Below are positions 45,437-54,772 of a stretch of DNA of 64,000 nt, one piece after another. The notes beneath the pieces were generated by a model. That model had not been told where the DNA came from, did not search any database, and saw only the letters and a program-made list of their open reading frames with translations. How positions within the stretch are numbered: the first letter of the stretch is position 1; every line of letters begins with the position of its first letter. This DNA comes from Mesonia ostreae (GTDB taxonomy: Bacteria > Bacteroidota > Bacteroidia > Flavobacteriales > Flavobacteriaceae), in the NCBI RefSeq assembly GCF_031845265.1, contig NZ_JAVRBG010000005.1:157088-221087 (forward strand), given 5' to 3'. Made by a program: the position numbers and the translations under genes.

Positions 45437-46702
45437 ATGAAAACATCTACCACCTTCAGTATTTTGTTCTGGGCGGACTTCTCCAGGGCAAAAAATGACC
45501 AAGCATCTATTTACGCAAGAATTACGGTAAATGGCAAGCGAGCTACCATCAGTCTAAAACGAAAAGTTTTAGTGTCTGATTGGGATGTCCATAAAAACAG
45601 AGCTCGGGGAACAAATCAGAAATCAAGAATTCTAAACAGTTATTTAGATGAAACTTACAATCATCTGTTTAAATGTTATCGCGATTTAATGAATGAGCAT
45701 AAATTGATTACCGCACAGGTCGTTAAGGCTCGATATTTCGGTAATGACGAAAATAATCGTTCCATTACAGATATTATCAATTACCATAATGAAGATATGG
45801 TAAACAAATTAAAGTGGGGAACACAAAAAAATTATTACACTACACAGAGTTATATCTCCAAATTTTTATCGAAATCCTATAAGACCACAGACCTTTATTT
45901 ACGGGAACTTGATTATCACTTTATCATAAAGTTTGAGAAATATCTCCGGGACTACATACCAGAAGACCATCAAAAGCCAATGGGCAACAATACCGTAATG
46001 AAGCATATCGAGCGTTTTAGAAAGATGATAAATTTATCGTTTAAATTGGGTTGGATTCAACGCGACCCATTTATCAATTTCAAATCTAAATTCATTAAAA
46101 ACGAAAGAGGCTTTTTAAGTCTCGAAGAGCTTCAAGAGATAGAAAATAAACAATTTAGCATTCCAAGATTGGAATTGGTAAAGGATTTGTTTGTTTTTAG
46201 TTGCTATACCAGTTTAAGTTATATCGATGTCATCCATTTAACTGCGGATAATATCTGTATTGGCATCGATGGCGAACTTTGGATTTATTACAAACGGGAA
46301 AAGACGACAAAGCCCATACGAATACCTTTGTTGCCAAAGGCGATGCAAATTGTTGAAAAATACAAGAGCAACCGTAAATCAATATCACAAGGAAGTATAT
46401 TTCCTAAAATCTCAAATCAAAAACTAAATTCTTATTTAAAGGAAATTGCTGATGTTTGTGGTATTAAAAAGAACCTTACTTTCCACATTGCCCGACATAC
46501 ATTTGCTACAACGGTTACATTAAGTAATGGTATGCCCATTGAGACGGTTTCAAAATTGTTGGGTCACTCCCGAATATCTACAACCCAAATTTATGCTAAA
46601 GTCATTGAACGTAAAGTAAGTGATGATATGCAAAAATTAAGGGCTCAATTCAATGAGATAGAAAATGAATCTATCTCTAAAGTGGTTTCTCAAAATTCAT
46701 AA
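45437..46702 (+). CDS. int: Tyrosine recombinase/integrase of the conjugative element (IntDOT-like)
   Basis: The 421-residue protein has an N-terminal arm-type DNA-binding domain (about residues 1-100), a SAM-like core-binding domain (about 105-205) and a C-terminal catalytic domain. His350, Arg353 (HIARH), His377 (LGHS) and the nucleophile Tyr386 (TTQIYAKVI) are visible. At the box I arginine site it reads LSYIDV, with Ser261 where arginine is expected. The same substitution is known in IntDOT of CTnDOT, so it is a family trait and not a lesion. It inserts and excises the element, probably at the tRNA-Pro 3' end. Confidence 0.93.
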   Translation: MKTSTTFSILFWADFSRAKNDQASIYARITVNGKRATISLKRKVLVSDWDVHKNRARGTNQKSRILNSYLDETYNHLFKCYRDLMNEHKLITAQVVKARYFGNDENNRSITDIINYHNEDMVNKLKWGTQKNYYTTQSYISKFLSKSYKTTDLYLRELDYHFIIKFEKYLRDYIPEDHQKPMGNNTVMKHIERFRKMINLSFKLGWIQRDPFINFKSKFIKNERGFLSLEELQEIENKQFSIPRLELVKDLFVFSCYTSLSYIDVIHLTADNICIGIDGELWIYYKREKTTKPIRIPLLPKAMQIVEKYKSNRKSISQGSIFPKISNQKLNSYLKEIADVCGIKKNLTFHIARHTFATTVTLSNGMPIETVSKLLGHSRISTTQIYAKVIERKVSDDMQKLRAQFNEIENESISKVVSQNS

Positions 46703-46723
46703 TTCCAGTTAATTAAAAATACA

Positions 46724-47245
46724 ATGGAACTATCTATAATAAAAAATAAAATCCATAATATTCAAGGAAACAAAGTTATTCTTGATTTTGACCTTGCTGA
46801 ACTCTATGAAGTAGAAACTAGAGTACTAAAACAAGCGGTTAGACGTAATCTTAAACGTTTCCCCGATGATTTTATGTTTCAGCTTTCAAAAGATGAGTGG
46901 AAAGAGGTTATCACAAATTGTGACAACCTTCCAGAGAACATTAAATTTAGTCCTGCCACTCCGTTTGCCTTTACCGAACAGGGCGTGGCAATGCTTTCTA
47001 GCGTACTTAACAGCGACAAGGCCATTGACGTAAATATATCTATTATGCGTGCATTTGTAGCGTTACGGCAGCATCTTACAGATTATAGCAACCTTAAAGA
47101 ACATATAGCCCAACTTGAAAAAGAAATGAATATCAAATTTAAGGACATTCATCAGGCTTTGAATTATTTACTGCAAAAGGACAAGGTACAGATTGAACAG
47201 CATAACAGGGAACGAATTGGTTTTAAAACGGATAGGAAAGATTAG
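46724..47245 (+). CDS. ORF6N-domain protein
   Basis: The 173-residue protein has the ORF6N domain over about residues 10-95 (VILDFDLAELYEVETRVLKQAVRRN, FPDDFMFQLSKDEW). A helical tail of about 60 residues follows. ORF6N is a DNA-binding domain found in phage and mobile-element proteins. It is 21 bases downstream of the integrase gene and likely co-transcribed with it. No toxin partner is seen beside it. A regulatory role in element mobility is possible but unproven. Confidence 0.85.
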   Translation: MELSIIKNKIHNIQGNKVILDFDLAELYEVETRVLKQAVRRNLKRFPDDFMFQLSKDEWKEVITNCDNLPENIKFSPATPFAFTEQGVAMLSSVLNSDKAIDVNISIMRAFVALRQHLTDYSNLKEHIAQLEKEMNIKFKDIHQALNYLLQKDKVQIEQHNRERIGFKTDRKD

Positions 47246-47298
47246 TAACTTTTCTTTGCTTATCAGAATAGACAATTTTTATGAATATATTGCTTTTA

Positions 47299-48183
47299 TT
47301 AATTCGGTTCAATATGAATTAGTATGTGTCCTAAATTCGGTATTTCTTTTTGTAAATGGTCTTTTAACTTATGAGCAATGTCGTGACCAGATTTTACCGA
47401 AATTTCATTATTCACAATTGCGTGTAAATCCACGTGGAATTTCATTCCGGATTTTCTAATAAAACATTTCTCTGTTCCTAAAACACCTTGAACTTCTGTT
47501 GATTTTTCTCTAATTTCAATTATCAGTTCGTCATAAAGTTGTTCGTCCATAACTTCTCCTAAAGCTGGACGTAATATTAAATAACTATTATATAAAATGA
47601 ATCCAGAAGCGAATAAGGCAGCCCAATCATCTGCTGTTTCATAACCTTTTCCATATATGATTGCTATCGAAATACCGATAAAGGCCATTACCGAAGTTAT
47701 GGCATCACTTCTATGATGCCAAGCATCTGCTTTTAATGATGAACTATTTGTTTGTTTACTTTTTTTAATTACAATTTGAAATGAGATTTCTTTCCAAGCT
47801 ATTATTAGACCTAGCACAATCAAAGTCCAAGATTTCGGGATTTTATGAGGTGTTTGAATGTTTTGAATACTTTCATAGGCGATTATTGTGGCAGAAACAA
47901 CAAGGAATGTAACAACTCCAAAGGTAATTAATGGCTCAATTTTGCCGTGTCCATAGGGATGATTTTCGTCCGCTGGTCGTTTTGCATATTTAAAACCTAA
48001 TAAAACTAAAAATGAAGCAAAAATATCCGTTGTCGATTCAATCGCATCTGCAATTAAAGCATAAGAATTTCCAAAAAATCCCGCAAGTCCTTTAATTAAG
48101 GCTAAAGCAGTATTCCCAATTATGCTGAAATAAGTTGTTCGTATTGCGGTTTGTTCGTTATTCATTCTAATTTTAGTTGTCAA
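47299..48183 (-). CDS. Cation diffusion facilitator family metal efflux transporter
   Basis: The 294-residue membrane protein has the CDF pattern. Six helices are visible in the first 210 residues, with a metal-site motif NSYALIADAIESTTDIF in helix 2 and the HHRSDAITS motif (near residue 156) in helix 5. A C-terminal cytoplasmic domain ends HILIHIEPN. CDF proteins export Zn, Cd, Co or Fe in exchange for protons, and the metal is not evident. It converges on the ORF6N gene and is cargo of the element. A strong palindrome overlapping a -7-like box lies directly upstream. Confidence 0.88.
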   Translation of the reverse strand: MTTKIRMNNEQTAIRTTYFSIIGNTALALIKGLAGFFGNSYALIADAIESTTDIFASFLVLLGFKYAKRPADENHPYGHGKIEPLITFGVVTFLVVSATIIAYESIQNIQTPHKIPKSWTLIVLGLIIAWKEISFQIVIKKSKQTNSSSLKADAWHHRSDAITSVMAFIGISIAIIYGKGYETADDWAALFASGFILYNSYLILRPALGEVMDEQLYDELIIEIREKSTEVQGVLGTEKCFIRKSGMKFHVDLHAIVNNEISVKSGHDIAHKLKDHLQKEIPNLGHILIHIEPN

Positions 48184-48187
48184 TAAA

Positions 48188-48211
48188 TTTGTTATATTTA
48201 TAACAAAGATA
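48188..48211 (-). promoter_or_regulatory. Palindromic operator over a -7 box upstream of the metal efflux gene
   Basis: TTTGTTATA (48188-48196) and TATAACAAA (48199-48207) are perfect 9-base inverted arms around TT. The minus-strand -7-like box TATCTTTG (48211-48204) overlaps the right arm. A repressor bound here would block the promoter of the CDF gene, which starts at 48183. No clear -33 TTG is present. Confidence 0.55.
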
Positions 48212-48221
48212 CTTTTTTAAT

Positions 48222-48251
48222 CACAAAAAAAAGAGGTGATAAACACCTCTT
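48222..48251 (-). terminator. Intrinsic terminator of the tra operon
   Basis: On the minus strand an 8-base stem (AAGAGGTG and CACCTCTT, 48231-48251, 5-base loop) is followed by a run of eight T residues. It overlaps the traN stop codon region at 48250-48252, so the hairpin starts within the end of the coding sequence. Confidence 0.75.
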
Positions 48252-49050
48252 AAATTTTGGTTTCCAAAATCATTTTTCTGCTCCCTTTTAGCTCCTTCAG
48301 CTCCAGCATTAACTTTTCGTTGTCGCCTAAAACAAACTTTGGAACTACATACACAAAGCATTGACTTTCTCCATCAGTAATGGAATATGGCATTTTGTGT
48401 TTGTAAATAACTTCTTGTTGTAATCTTTGGTAAGAGGCTTTACGCTTTTTGTTTCCGTTGGTTCTATAAACTTTAATGTAGTCAATTTCAAAATCGATTC
48501 CAGACCTGTTCTTGACCTCTATAACCAAATACACTTCAGAAGCATCATACGCTATTTTTTGTAATTGGACTTTAATTCCTTTTTTGCGTTTGGTTTCAAT
48601 ACGCTCAAAGTTGGATTTTAATAAATACTCGCTGAATTTTTGAAAATGTGTTATTCTATTTGCATATTCGTTCAACGGTTTAACTTCTGGCTTCTGCTTA
48701 ATCTTTTCCGGAAGTTCACTGCCAATGCTTTCATTTTCATTGATAAAATAATTCAGTTCTGGAAGTTTTTCAGAATATTTCAAAATATAAGAATAAACGC
48801 GACCATCACTTGTAACGGTCAATAGGTTGCTTTCTGTTCCAGGCTTCGCCTGTAACAAACCGAAATACTGCTCTTTCTCACGATTATAGGTGAATACAAA
48901 ATTGGAAGCTCCTGTAATTCCTTGTCGAATAGGGTTTGGAAAAAACAGGGCAACGTTTTTCTGGTCGTTGGCGTAAATAGTGTCAAGGGGTTGCTGTGCT
49001 GAAATTGACATTGAACAAATCAATAACAGTAATGTGATATATGTTTTCAT
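48250..49050 (-). CDS. traN: Conjugative transposon protein TraN
   Basis: The 266-residue secreted protein has a signal peptide (MKTYITLLLLICSMSISAQQ) and the DUF4138/TraN pattern: VALFFPNPIRQGITGASNFV near residue 33, NLLTVTSDGRVYSYIL near residue 72 and later beta-strands. TraN is thought to be a VirB9-like part of the outer-membrane core of the CTnDOT-type mating channel. It is the last gene of the operon, 13 bases after traM, and its end forms part of the terminator hairpin. Confidence 0.9.
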   Translation of the reverse strand: MKTYITLLLLICSMSISAQQPLDTIYANDQKNVALFFPNPIRQGITGASNFVFTYNREKEQYFGLLQAKPGTESNLLTVTSDGRVYSYILKYSEKLPELNYFINENESIGSELPEKIKQKPEVKPLNEYANRITHFQKFSEYLLKSNFERIETKRKKGIKVQLQKIAYDASEVYLVIEVKNRSGIDFEIDYIKVYRTNGNKKRKASYQRLQQEVIYKHKMPYSITDGESQCFVYVVPKFVLGDNEKLMLELKELKGSRKMILETKI

Positions 49051-49063
49051 CAGAGTGAGTTTA

Positions 49064-50038
49064 TTAATTGCCCATTATGGGCTTTCCTTGATATTTTGTT
49101 TTAGGAAGTCTTAAAATGAGTTTGTAATTATCGGTTATCGTAACCTTTACGTTTTTATGGTTACGTTGGAATATTTTCTTGAAACCGCTTACTTGCGGAA
49201 CACCAGTAATATTAATGTCGTCCACCATATCGCCAACAATTTCATTGGTAACTTCTGCTCTAAAACTGTTTTCAACATAAATGCCTTCGCTACCATCCTG
49301 AAAATCATAGGCTTTCAATTTTACTGGTTGATGATTGATATTCTCAATGTCTATGATGGTGCGATTGGGTTTAAAATTGACAAATCCATAAATAGGCGTA
49401 TTCTTGGAATAGCGTTGTCCATAAATGGTAGCATCTTTTATCAACCGCATTTGTAAGCGATAATTGGTTTTAACTGTTTGTGTGCCATCTACTCGTACAT
49501 AAATGAAATCATCGGTATTTTTTGAATTCAAATCCTCATTTTCAATAGGATGCGAAGCAAAAAAGAGTTGATGCTCCAAAGCACGTTCTTTGGCTTCCAC
49601 GTTCGTTTCTTGCTCTTCAATAGCATCCGTTGTGTCTTTTTCCTTCTTAACAGGTGGTTTTGGTGGATAGTATCTTGGATTAATATTTTCAAACGTTCTA
49701 TCTGAATATCGAATCTGCCCTTGTTGGTAAATGCTATCTACCATCTGCATTTTTTTCTTGTCCAATAAATCAGGGTCATATACGCCTGTGGAATCCAACA
49801 GCCGTTCATCATAAATGCTGGGTGCGTTGGTTTCCCTAACTTCCTTTAAGTCGTTTAGGGCATCCAATTTGGAATCGTATTCCTTTTGGTCGTCTTCCAG
49901 TTCCGGTACAGGAATCTGGTTGTTCTCAATGGTCGGTTCTTCGTCCTCGCCCAATATAAGCATTGCATAGCCACCTATAAAAAGCAGGATGCATACCAAC
50001 ACGATGGCAAAGACTATTTTATTTTTTTCTACTTTCAT
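49064..50038 (-). CDS. traM: Conjugative transposon protein TraM
   Basis: The 324-residue protein has one N-terminal membrane helix (FAIVLVCILLFIGGYAMLIL), a charged linker with a proline-rich stretch (YYPPKPPVKKEKD) and a C-terminal domain with TTIYGQRYSKNTPIYGFVN-type VirB10-like sequence. TraM is thought to link the inner and outer membranes in the mating channel. It overlaps traK by 20 bases. The traL gene that usually sits between traK and traM in CTnDOT is not seen. Confidence 0.88.
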   Translation of the reverse strand: MKVEKNKIVFAIVLVCILLFIGGYAMLILGEDEEPTIENNQIPVPELEDDQKEYDSKLDALNDLKEVRETNAPSIYDERLLDSTGVYDPDLLDKKKMQMVDSIYQQGQIRYSDRTFENINPRYYPPKPPVKKEKDTTDAIEEQETNVEAKERALEHQLFFASHPIENEDLNSKNTDDFIYVRVDGTQTVKTNYRLQMRLIKDATIYGQRYSKNTPIYGFVNFKPNRTIIDIENINHQPVKLKAYDFQDGSEGIYVENSFRAEVTNEIVGDMVDDINITGVPQVSGFKKIFQRNHKNVKVTITDNYKLILRLPKTKYQGKPIMGN

Positions 50039-50645
50039 AATTTTCTAATTTTCGTAATGTGCTTTCAAAAAAGTTGGTAATTAGCAGTCCGTGGGTATTG
50101 TTTGGAAAGTTTCTATCTACGTGAATCAAATTTCCAATAGTGGTCAACTCATAAGTATCTGTGATAGTACCTCTATTGATTTCAAAAATGGTTTTCGTTT
50201 CAAACTTGTAGGGTTCGTTTTGAATATCAACTTTGGATTCGATATTCAATACTTTTTGAACCAACGAGTATTGCAACAAACGGTTATAAACTCCATCGGC
50301 TTTTTTCTGTCGGTACAGAGCATCTACAGAACTATTACCCAACCAAAGGGCTTTCTCCAAGTTCTTTTCGTAATTGCTGGCATCAATGTTATAGAAATAA
50401 GTGTGAAACAACTCCAATTGTGCCAAGACTTCTACTTTTAAATTTTCTTGTTGAGATACCAGTTTCAAGGGAATAACACTTCCGTCCGAATTGACTACAA
50501 AAGCATTATTAACTGTTTCTTTATGCAGCTTTATGACCATCAAAACGGAAATGACGCACGTGAGCACAGCTCCAATAACGACGGTCAATACTATAAAGCG
50601 ATTGAGCTTTAAGATGTTGTAAATATTCTTATATGGTGTTTTCAT
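50019..50645 (-). CDS. traK: Conjugative transposon protein TraK
   Basis: The 208-residue protein has one N-terminal membrane helix (VLTVVIGAVLTCVISVLMVI) followed by a VirB8-like periplasmic domain: FHTYFYNIDASNYEKNLEKAL, LLQYSLVQKVLNIESKVDI and a C-terminal region with TDTYELTTIGNL. TraK is probably the VirB8-like scaffold of the channel. It begins 21 bases downstream of traJ and its end overlaps the start of traM by 20 bases, which suggests translational coupling. Confidence 0.9.
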   Translation of the reverse strand: MKTPYKNIYNILKLNRFIVLTVVIGAVLTCVISVLMVIKLHKETVNNAFVVNSDGSVIPLKLVSQQENLKVEVLAQLELFHTYFYNIDASNYEKNLEKALWLGNSSVDALYRQKKADGVYNRLLQYSLVQKVLNIESKVDIQNEPYKFETKTIFEINRGTITDTYELTTIGNLIHVDRNFPNNTHGLLITNFFESTLRKLENYESRKK

Positions 50646-50666
50646 CTGTAAATTATTATTGCTTTA

Positions 50667-51506
50667 TCAGCCTGTAAAGAGTTTAAAAGTGAACGAGGTC
50701 GCTCGTTTATATAATTTGAATTTCAGCAATACAATAAATCCGATAGACCCTAACTGTAAAAGCGGTGCGAAAAAATTACTCCCCCAATCCGTACCAAATA
50801 AGTCGCTCCAGAAATTTGTATTGATTTCGGTATAAAGATTATTCACGAAAACATTGACCAGAAAGAAGGCAGGAACTAACATATATACGCCAGCGTAAAG
50901 CTTAAAAAAGTTGTATGCCAACGACCTGAACTTTTCAAAAACCGCCAAGCTGATGACCAAAGGGAAAAAGGCTTGCATTATGCCCAGCAAAAAGAATCGT
51001 TCTGCAAGGAATAAGGGGTAAATAAACAAATCCAATAGCCAGAGAAATATTCCGGCAATAAAGGATAGTATTTTTAAGCCGTATAAAGGTGTTACTAATG
51101 CTTCATAAAGCATTGCCATTGCTTTTTTGGTGGCATCCCAAGCACTTACATCCTGTTCGATGTCAATATCTTGCATCTGTAAAGGAAGAAGTGCGGGTGC
51201 CGTGTCCCGATATTGGTTTTCAATGGCCACCAAAATGGTGTCGAAAACACTTAATACCTGTGTGGAAAAAATGACTAAAATCACTATTGCAAAGTTTTTG
51301 GCCAGTTCCGCAGGGGTCAATCCCCACGTATAACCCTCATTATTGGCTACACCTTCATTGTACTTTTTTAGGATGTTGATGAGAAAAAACAAGAGGGCGA
51401 GTGTCTTCATTCCTACAATAGTGTATTGTGAGAAATCACTATTTTTTATCGTTTGAAAAATAGTGTCCACAAACTCTAACCCTATGCCTAAAAAAATACC
51501 TGACAT
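50667..51506 (-). CDS. traJ: Conjugative transposon protein TraJ
   Basis: The 279-residue membrane protein has about six hydrophobic segments, e.g. TLALLFFLINIL, FAIVILVIFSTQVLSVF, LFLWLLDLFIYPLFLAERFFLLG and GSIGFIVLLKF. It resembles the VirB6/TrbL-like TraJ of CTnDOT. It has the usual motif IMQAFFPLVISLAVFEKFRSL. It forms part of the inner-membrane complex. Its start overlaps the traI stop at one base (51506). Confidence 0.88.
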   Translation of the reverse strand: MSGIFLGIGLEFVDTIFQTIKNSDFSQYTIVGMKTLALLFFLINILKKYNEGVANNEGYTWGLTPAELAKNFAIVILVIFSTQVLSVFDTILVAIENQYRDTAPALLPLQMQDIDIEQDVSAWDATKKAMAMLYEALVTPLYGLKILSFIAGIFLWLLDLFIYPLFLAERFFLLGIMQAFFPLVISLAVFEKFRSLAYNFFKLYAGVYMLVPAFFLVNVFVNNLYTEINTNFWSDLFGTDWGSNFFAPLLQLGSIGFIVLLKFKLYKRATSFTFKLFTG

Positions 51507-52087
51507 TAGTAATCGGTTTCTCGGTTATTGATTTTGTACTGCATTTCTCGAAATTGAATAATCTCTCGATAGCGTCTGGTTTTTGCCTCAATTTCCGCTA
51601 CCATTTCCTTGGATTCCAGCTCTTTTTCTTTAAGGACTTCGGCACGTTCGGCATCGGTCATTTTCAGATTGTCGCTGGACAATATTTGGTCGATATATTC
51701 CATACCAGCCATAGAGTTCTGAAGGATGGCATCAAAGGAATCTGAAATGCGTGTAACTTCATTTGGTTTAATAAAAGGGGAATTGAGGATTTCCCTCAAA
51801 TCATCCTGTACAACATCAAACAATCGTTGGTTGTTTCTTGCCAGTTCCCTGACTGCTTGAAGTTGTTTGATGACATTGTTTACCTTATCGATATTCTCTT
51901 TTTGGGTTTTAAGGAATTTTACCGTCTTCATTAAATTGGCGGTTTGTTTACCTGATTCCAATAATGATTTTACAAAAGAGATAAAGTTTGTGTTGTCATA
52001 CACAGGCATCCCCTGGGCCGAAGCCTTACTTCCAATTAGCACTACAAATAGTGCGGATAACATTAGATTTCTGATAGTGTGTCTCAT
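51506..52087 (-). CDS. traI: Conjugative transposon protein TraI (DUF4141-like)
   Basis: The 193-residue secreted protein has a signal peptide (MRHTIRNLMLSALFVVLIGS) and a helical body rich in charged residues (KFLKTQKENIDKVNNVIKQL and a C-terminal AKTRRYREIIQF). This is the small TraI of CTnDOT-type elements (VirB5-like), not a relaxase. It lies 11 bases after traG and shares a base with traJ. Confidence 0.85.
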   Translation of the reverse strand: MRHTIRNLMLSALFVVLIGSKASAQGMPVYDNTNFISFVKSLLESGKQTANLMKTVKFLKTQKENIDKVNNVIKQLQAVRELARNNQRLFDVVQDDLREILNSPFIKPNEVTRISDSFDAILQNSMAGMEYIDQILSSDNLKMTDAERAEVLKEKELESKEMVAEIEAKTRRYREIIQFREMQYKINNRETDY

Positions 52088-52098
52088 AATTTTTATTT

Positions 52099-54501
52099 TT
52101 AAGAATTAATAAATATTTTAATGGCTTTCTCCATATTTTGGTGTTCTTCAAAATGTTTCATAATGTCTTCGTTTTCTTTGCCATCCGTGAGGTAAGCAGC
52201 AAAGACTTCGGGCGGTACTTCCAATCGGAAAATGTTGCTTTCCTTTCCGATTTTGATGAACATTTCGGTATATTTTCGTGTTCCTGTAAGGTTGTTACGA
52301 ATGGATTTTAACTGGTTTAAATCGTGACTGGTAAGGTTGAGCCTGTTTTTTAATTCGGCATAGCCTTTTTCATTACGAAGGCTGTAAATTACTTGGGTGT
52401 TTTCAAGAATACTCGCCGATGTGGAATTGTTGGGCAATTGGTTAATGGATTGCAGTATAATCCCAATCGCTCCATTTTGTTTTCTAATGGCTTGATAATA
52501 GAATTCTACACTTTCGAGTACATTTCCAAATTTGAGCTGTTTGGCAAACTCGTCGAATAGGATGATTCCCCTCTCGGCTTTATTTCTCCAAATGGTTCTT
52601 TGAATGGCAGATTTAATCAGCTTCAACATTACGGAAAGGATTTCCTTATTGTCCTTTACTTCATCAAGTTCAAAAACAATCAGTCTTTTATCCTCAATTT
52701 TATAGGTCTGGTCTTCACTTACATTGAACAGGAAGCTGTACAAGCCATCATCCACATATTCAGAGAGAATGTGCAGAAAATCGTAGATGTTGAAATGTTG
52801 CTCTTGAATATGTAGTTCTTCTAAAAAGGTGTCTTTTTTTGTATCAACGAACTGGTATAAATTTTCCAAAGAATGTGTACCACCCACATTTTGTAGATAG
52901 TAGTACCGAAGTACTTTTTTGACCGCCACTTCTTCAGCTTTAGTCGTTGCTTTGCCCGAAGCCAAGAGCTCTAAAAGGAAGATTGCCAAATCTTCCAATC
53001 GCTCTGGTGTCAAATCATTGACATCAGAGATATAGAATGGATTGATACCCAAATTTTTTCCCTGTTCATAGCGAAGGATGATATGGTCGTCTGGATAGAG
53101 CTTGGCAAATTTTGAATATGAACCACCTAAATCAATAATGACCAATCGAACATTTTGTTCAAAATATTGGCGTAGAATATTGTTTGCCAAAAAAGATTTT
53201 CCCTCTCCAGTAGGTGCGAAAATGGCAAAGTTCCTTGCCTTGATGCGTTTCTTCTTTTCATCCCAGACATCTTTAAGTACAGGAATGTTATGTTGTCTGT
53301 CATTAAAGATGACACCTGTGGCATCTGACTGATAGTTGGTATTGTTAATGTACAGGCAAAGAGCGTGTTTTAAATCGGTTACGTATAAATCCTCATTAGA
53401 AAAATTGGAAGTAAAACAGCAATATGAGTTTAAGAAATATTGCTTGCGTTCTTCGCCTTTTGGATAATAAGGCACTATATCCAATTCTTTGAATTCGGTT
53501 TTTATTTTGGAAGCAATTCTTTCTAATTGTGCTTCATCTTTATCCCAGAATATAATATTTAGATGACCCCTAATAATTCTTGAACTATCGTCCTCATTGA
53601 TTTTGGTAACAATGTCTTCAATCTTCTTTAAGATGACTTTGTTCTGTGTTCCAAAATTGGAACTCTTTTTGAGTTCTTCAATTTTCTTGTCCAACAGCTT
53701 TCGCCATTTGTGCTTATCATCCAAATAAATGATTTGGTTGACAATATGATTTTCATTGAGATTCAACCCTAATCCGTCAATAAATCCTTGGTGGAATACA
53801 AAGTCGTCCGAAGTAAATTTATCATTGGTCTTGCTACTCTGAACCACATCGCCATAACACAATTCGCTATTGATGGCCAGCACATCAAAATGATGGTCGC
53901 CAATTTCAATATTCGCTTTTTTCAATAGAATGTCGGTATCAAATCCTTCGTTGAATCCATTAAAATAAGCATTGGTCAATGACAAGACTTTATCGATACC
54001 CAAAGGTATCAATGACACTTTCCGGCTGTTATTTACAAAGGAAACGGCATCGTTAACAGAAGCAATAAATTCCTGAACGTTATGGTCCATTTGCTTATGA
54101 ATACCCTTTTCGACCTTGCGGAATGGGTTGGTAAACTTCGGTGCGTTCAAAGCTTTGTTGTGCGGAAGTATAAAGAATAGGTAAGAAGAATGTTTAATGA
54201 ATTCCCGACCTTTAAAATAATCGTGTGTGGCACGTTGCAAAAAGCTTTTGTTCGGAAGTTCTTCCGCCAAATATTCAGCTTTCTGATAGATGTCCTGTTT
54301 GTGGATAACCGTGGCAATAGGCAATGATTTAAACGCTTGAAACCACGAACCGTGAATATCCTCAAAATCTTTTTCCGCGAGGGAATAGATTTCAGGATTG
54401 TCCACTTGATAGCCCAATACCACATTGCCGTTATTAGCGAACACGATATGGTCTTGAATATCCAAAATAGGATGATATGCCGATAGGTTAATTTTCTTCA
54501 T
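52099..54501 (-). CDS. traG: Conjugation ATPase TraG (VirB4-like)
   Basis: The 800-residue protein is the VirB4/CagE-type ATPase of the mating channel. Walker A, APTGEGKSFL, lies near residue 430 and Walker B, GIILFDEFAKQL, near residue 647. The N-terminal TraG-specific domain covers about residues 1-400, and the C-terminal LQSINQLPNN segment fits the family. It powers assembly of the channel or substrate transfer. Its start overlaps traF by 14 bases. Confidence 0.94.
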   Translation of the reverse strand: MKKINLSAYHPILDIQDHIVFANNGNVVLGYQVDNPEIYSLAEKDFEDIHGSWFQAFKSLPIATVIHKQDIYQKAEYLAEELPNKSFLQRATHDYFKGREFIKHSSYLFFILPHNKALNAPKFTNPFRKVEKGIHKQMDHNVQEFIASVNDAVSFVNNSRKVSLIPLGIDKVLSLTNAYFNGFNEGFDTDILLKKANIEIGDHHFDVLAINSELCYGDVVQSSKTNDKFTSDDFVFHQGFIDGLGLNLNENHIVNQIIYLDDKHKWRKLLDKKIEELKKSSNFGTQNKVILKKIEDIVTKINEDDSSRIIRGHLNIIFWDKDEAQLERIASKIKTEFKELDIVPYYPKGEERKQYFLNSYCCFTSNFSNEDLYVTDLKHALCLYINNTNYQSDATGVIFNDRQHNIPVLKDVWDEKKKRIKARNFAIFAPTGEGKSFLANNILRQYFEQNVRLVIIDLGGSYSKFAKLYPDDHIILRYEQGKNLGINPFYISDVNDLTPERLEDLAIFLLELLASGKATTKAEEVAVKKVLRYYYLQNVGGTHSLENLYQFVDTKKDTFLEELHIQEQHFNIYDFLHILSEYVDDGLYSFLFNVSEDQTYKIEDKRLIVFELDEVKDNKEILSVMLKLIKSAIQRTIWRNKAERGIILFDEFAKQLKFGNVLESVEFYYQAIRKQNGAIGIILQSINQLPNNSTSASILENTQVIYSLRNEKGYAELKNRLNLTSHDLNQLKSIRNNLTGTRKYTEMFIKIGKESNIFRLEVPPEVFAAYLTDGKENEDIMKHFEEHQNMEKAIKIFINS

Positions 54502-54772
54502 AGTACAGACGACTTCCTTTTTTGTTACTAATTGTTTGTGGGAATACCTTTTTGATGTGCATCAATGCAGGGTTTTTGGTAATGTGAGTCAATACGATAT
54601 ACAGTGCACCGTTCAATAGAAATACTGAAATGATAACAGTAAAGCTGAACGAAAAGATGATGAACAGCAATGAACCGATAACAACGGTCATCATTAAAGC
54701 GAACAATGATATGGGCAGACCCATAATCACGGCTCGCTTGCGTATGTTTTTATAGACCTCGAATCGTTTCAT
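54488..54772 (-). CDS. traF: Conjugative transposon protein TraF (DUF4133-like)
   Basis: The 94-residue protein has two membrane helices (IMGLPISLFALMMTVVIGSL and FSFTVIISVFLLNGALYIVL) and belongs to the DUF4133 family (VirB3-like). It works beside TraE and TraG in the inner membrane. It shares a base with traE and overlaps traG by 14 bases. Confidence 0.88.
   Translation of the reverse strand: MKRFEVYKNIRKRAVIMGLPISLFALMMTVVIGSLLFIIFSFSFTVIISVFLLNGALYIVLTHITKNPALMHIKKVFPQTISNKKGSRLYYEEN

Noticed and set aside
46724..47245. ORF6N gene as half of a toxin-antitoxin pair.
   Set aside because: No small partner gene overlaps or abuts it; its neighbour on the other side converges.
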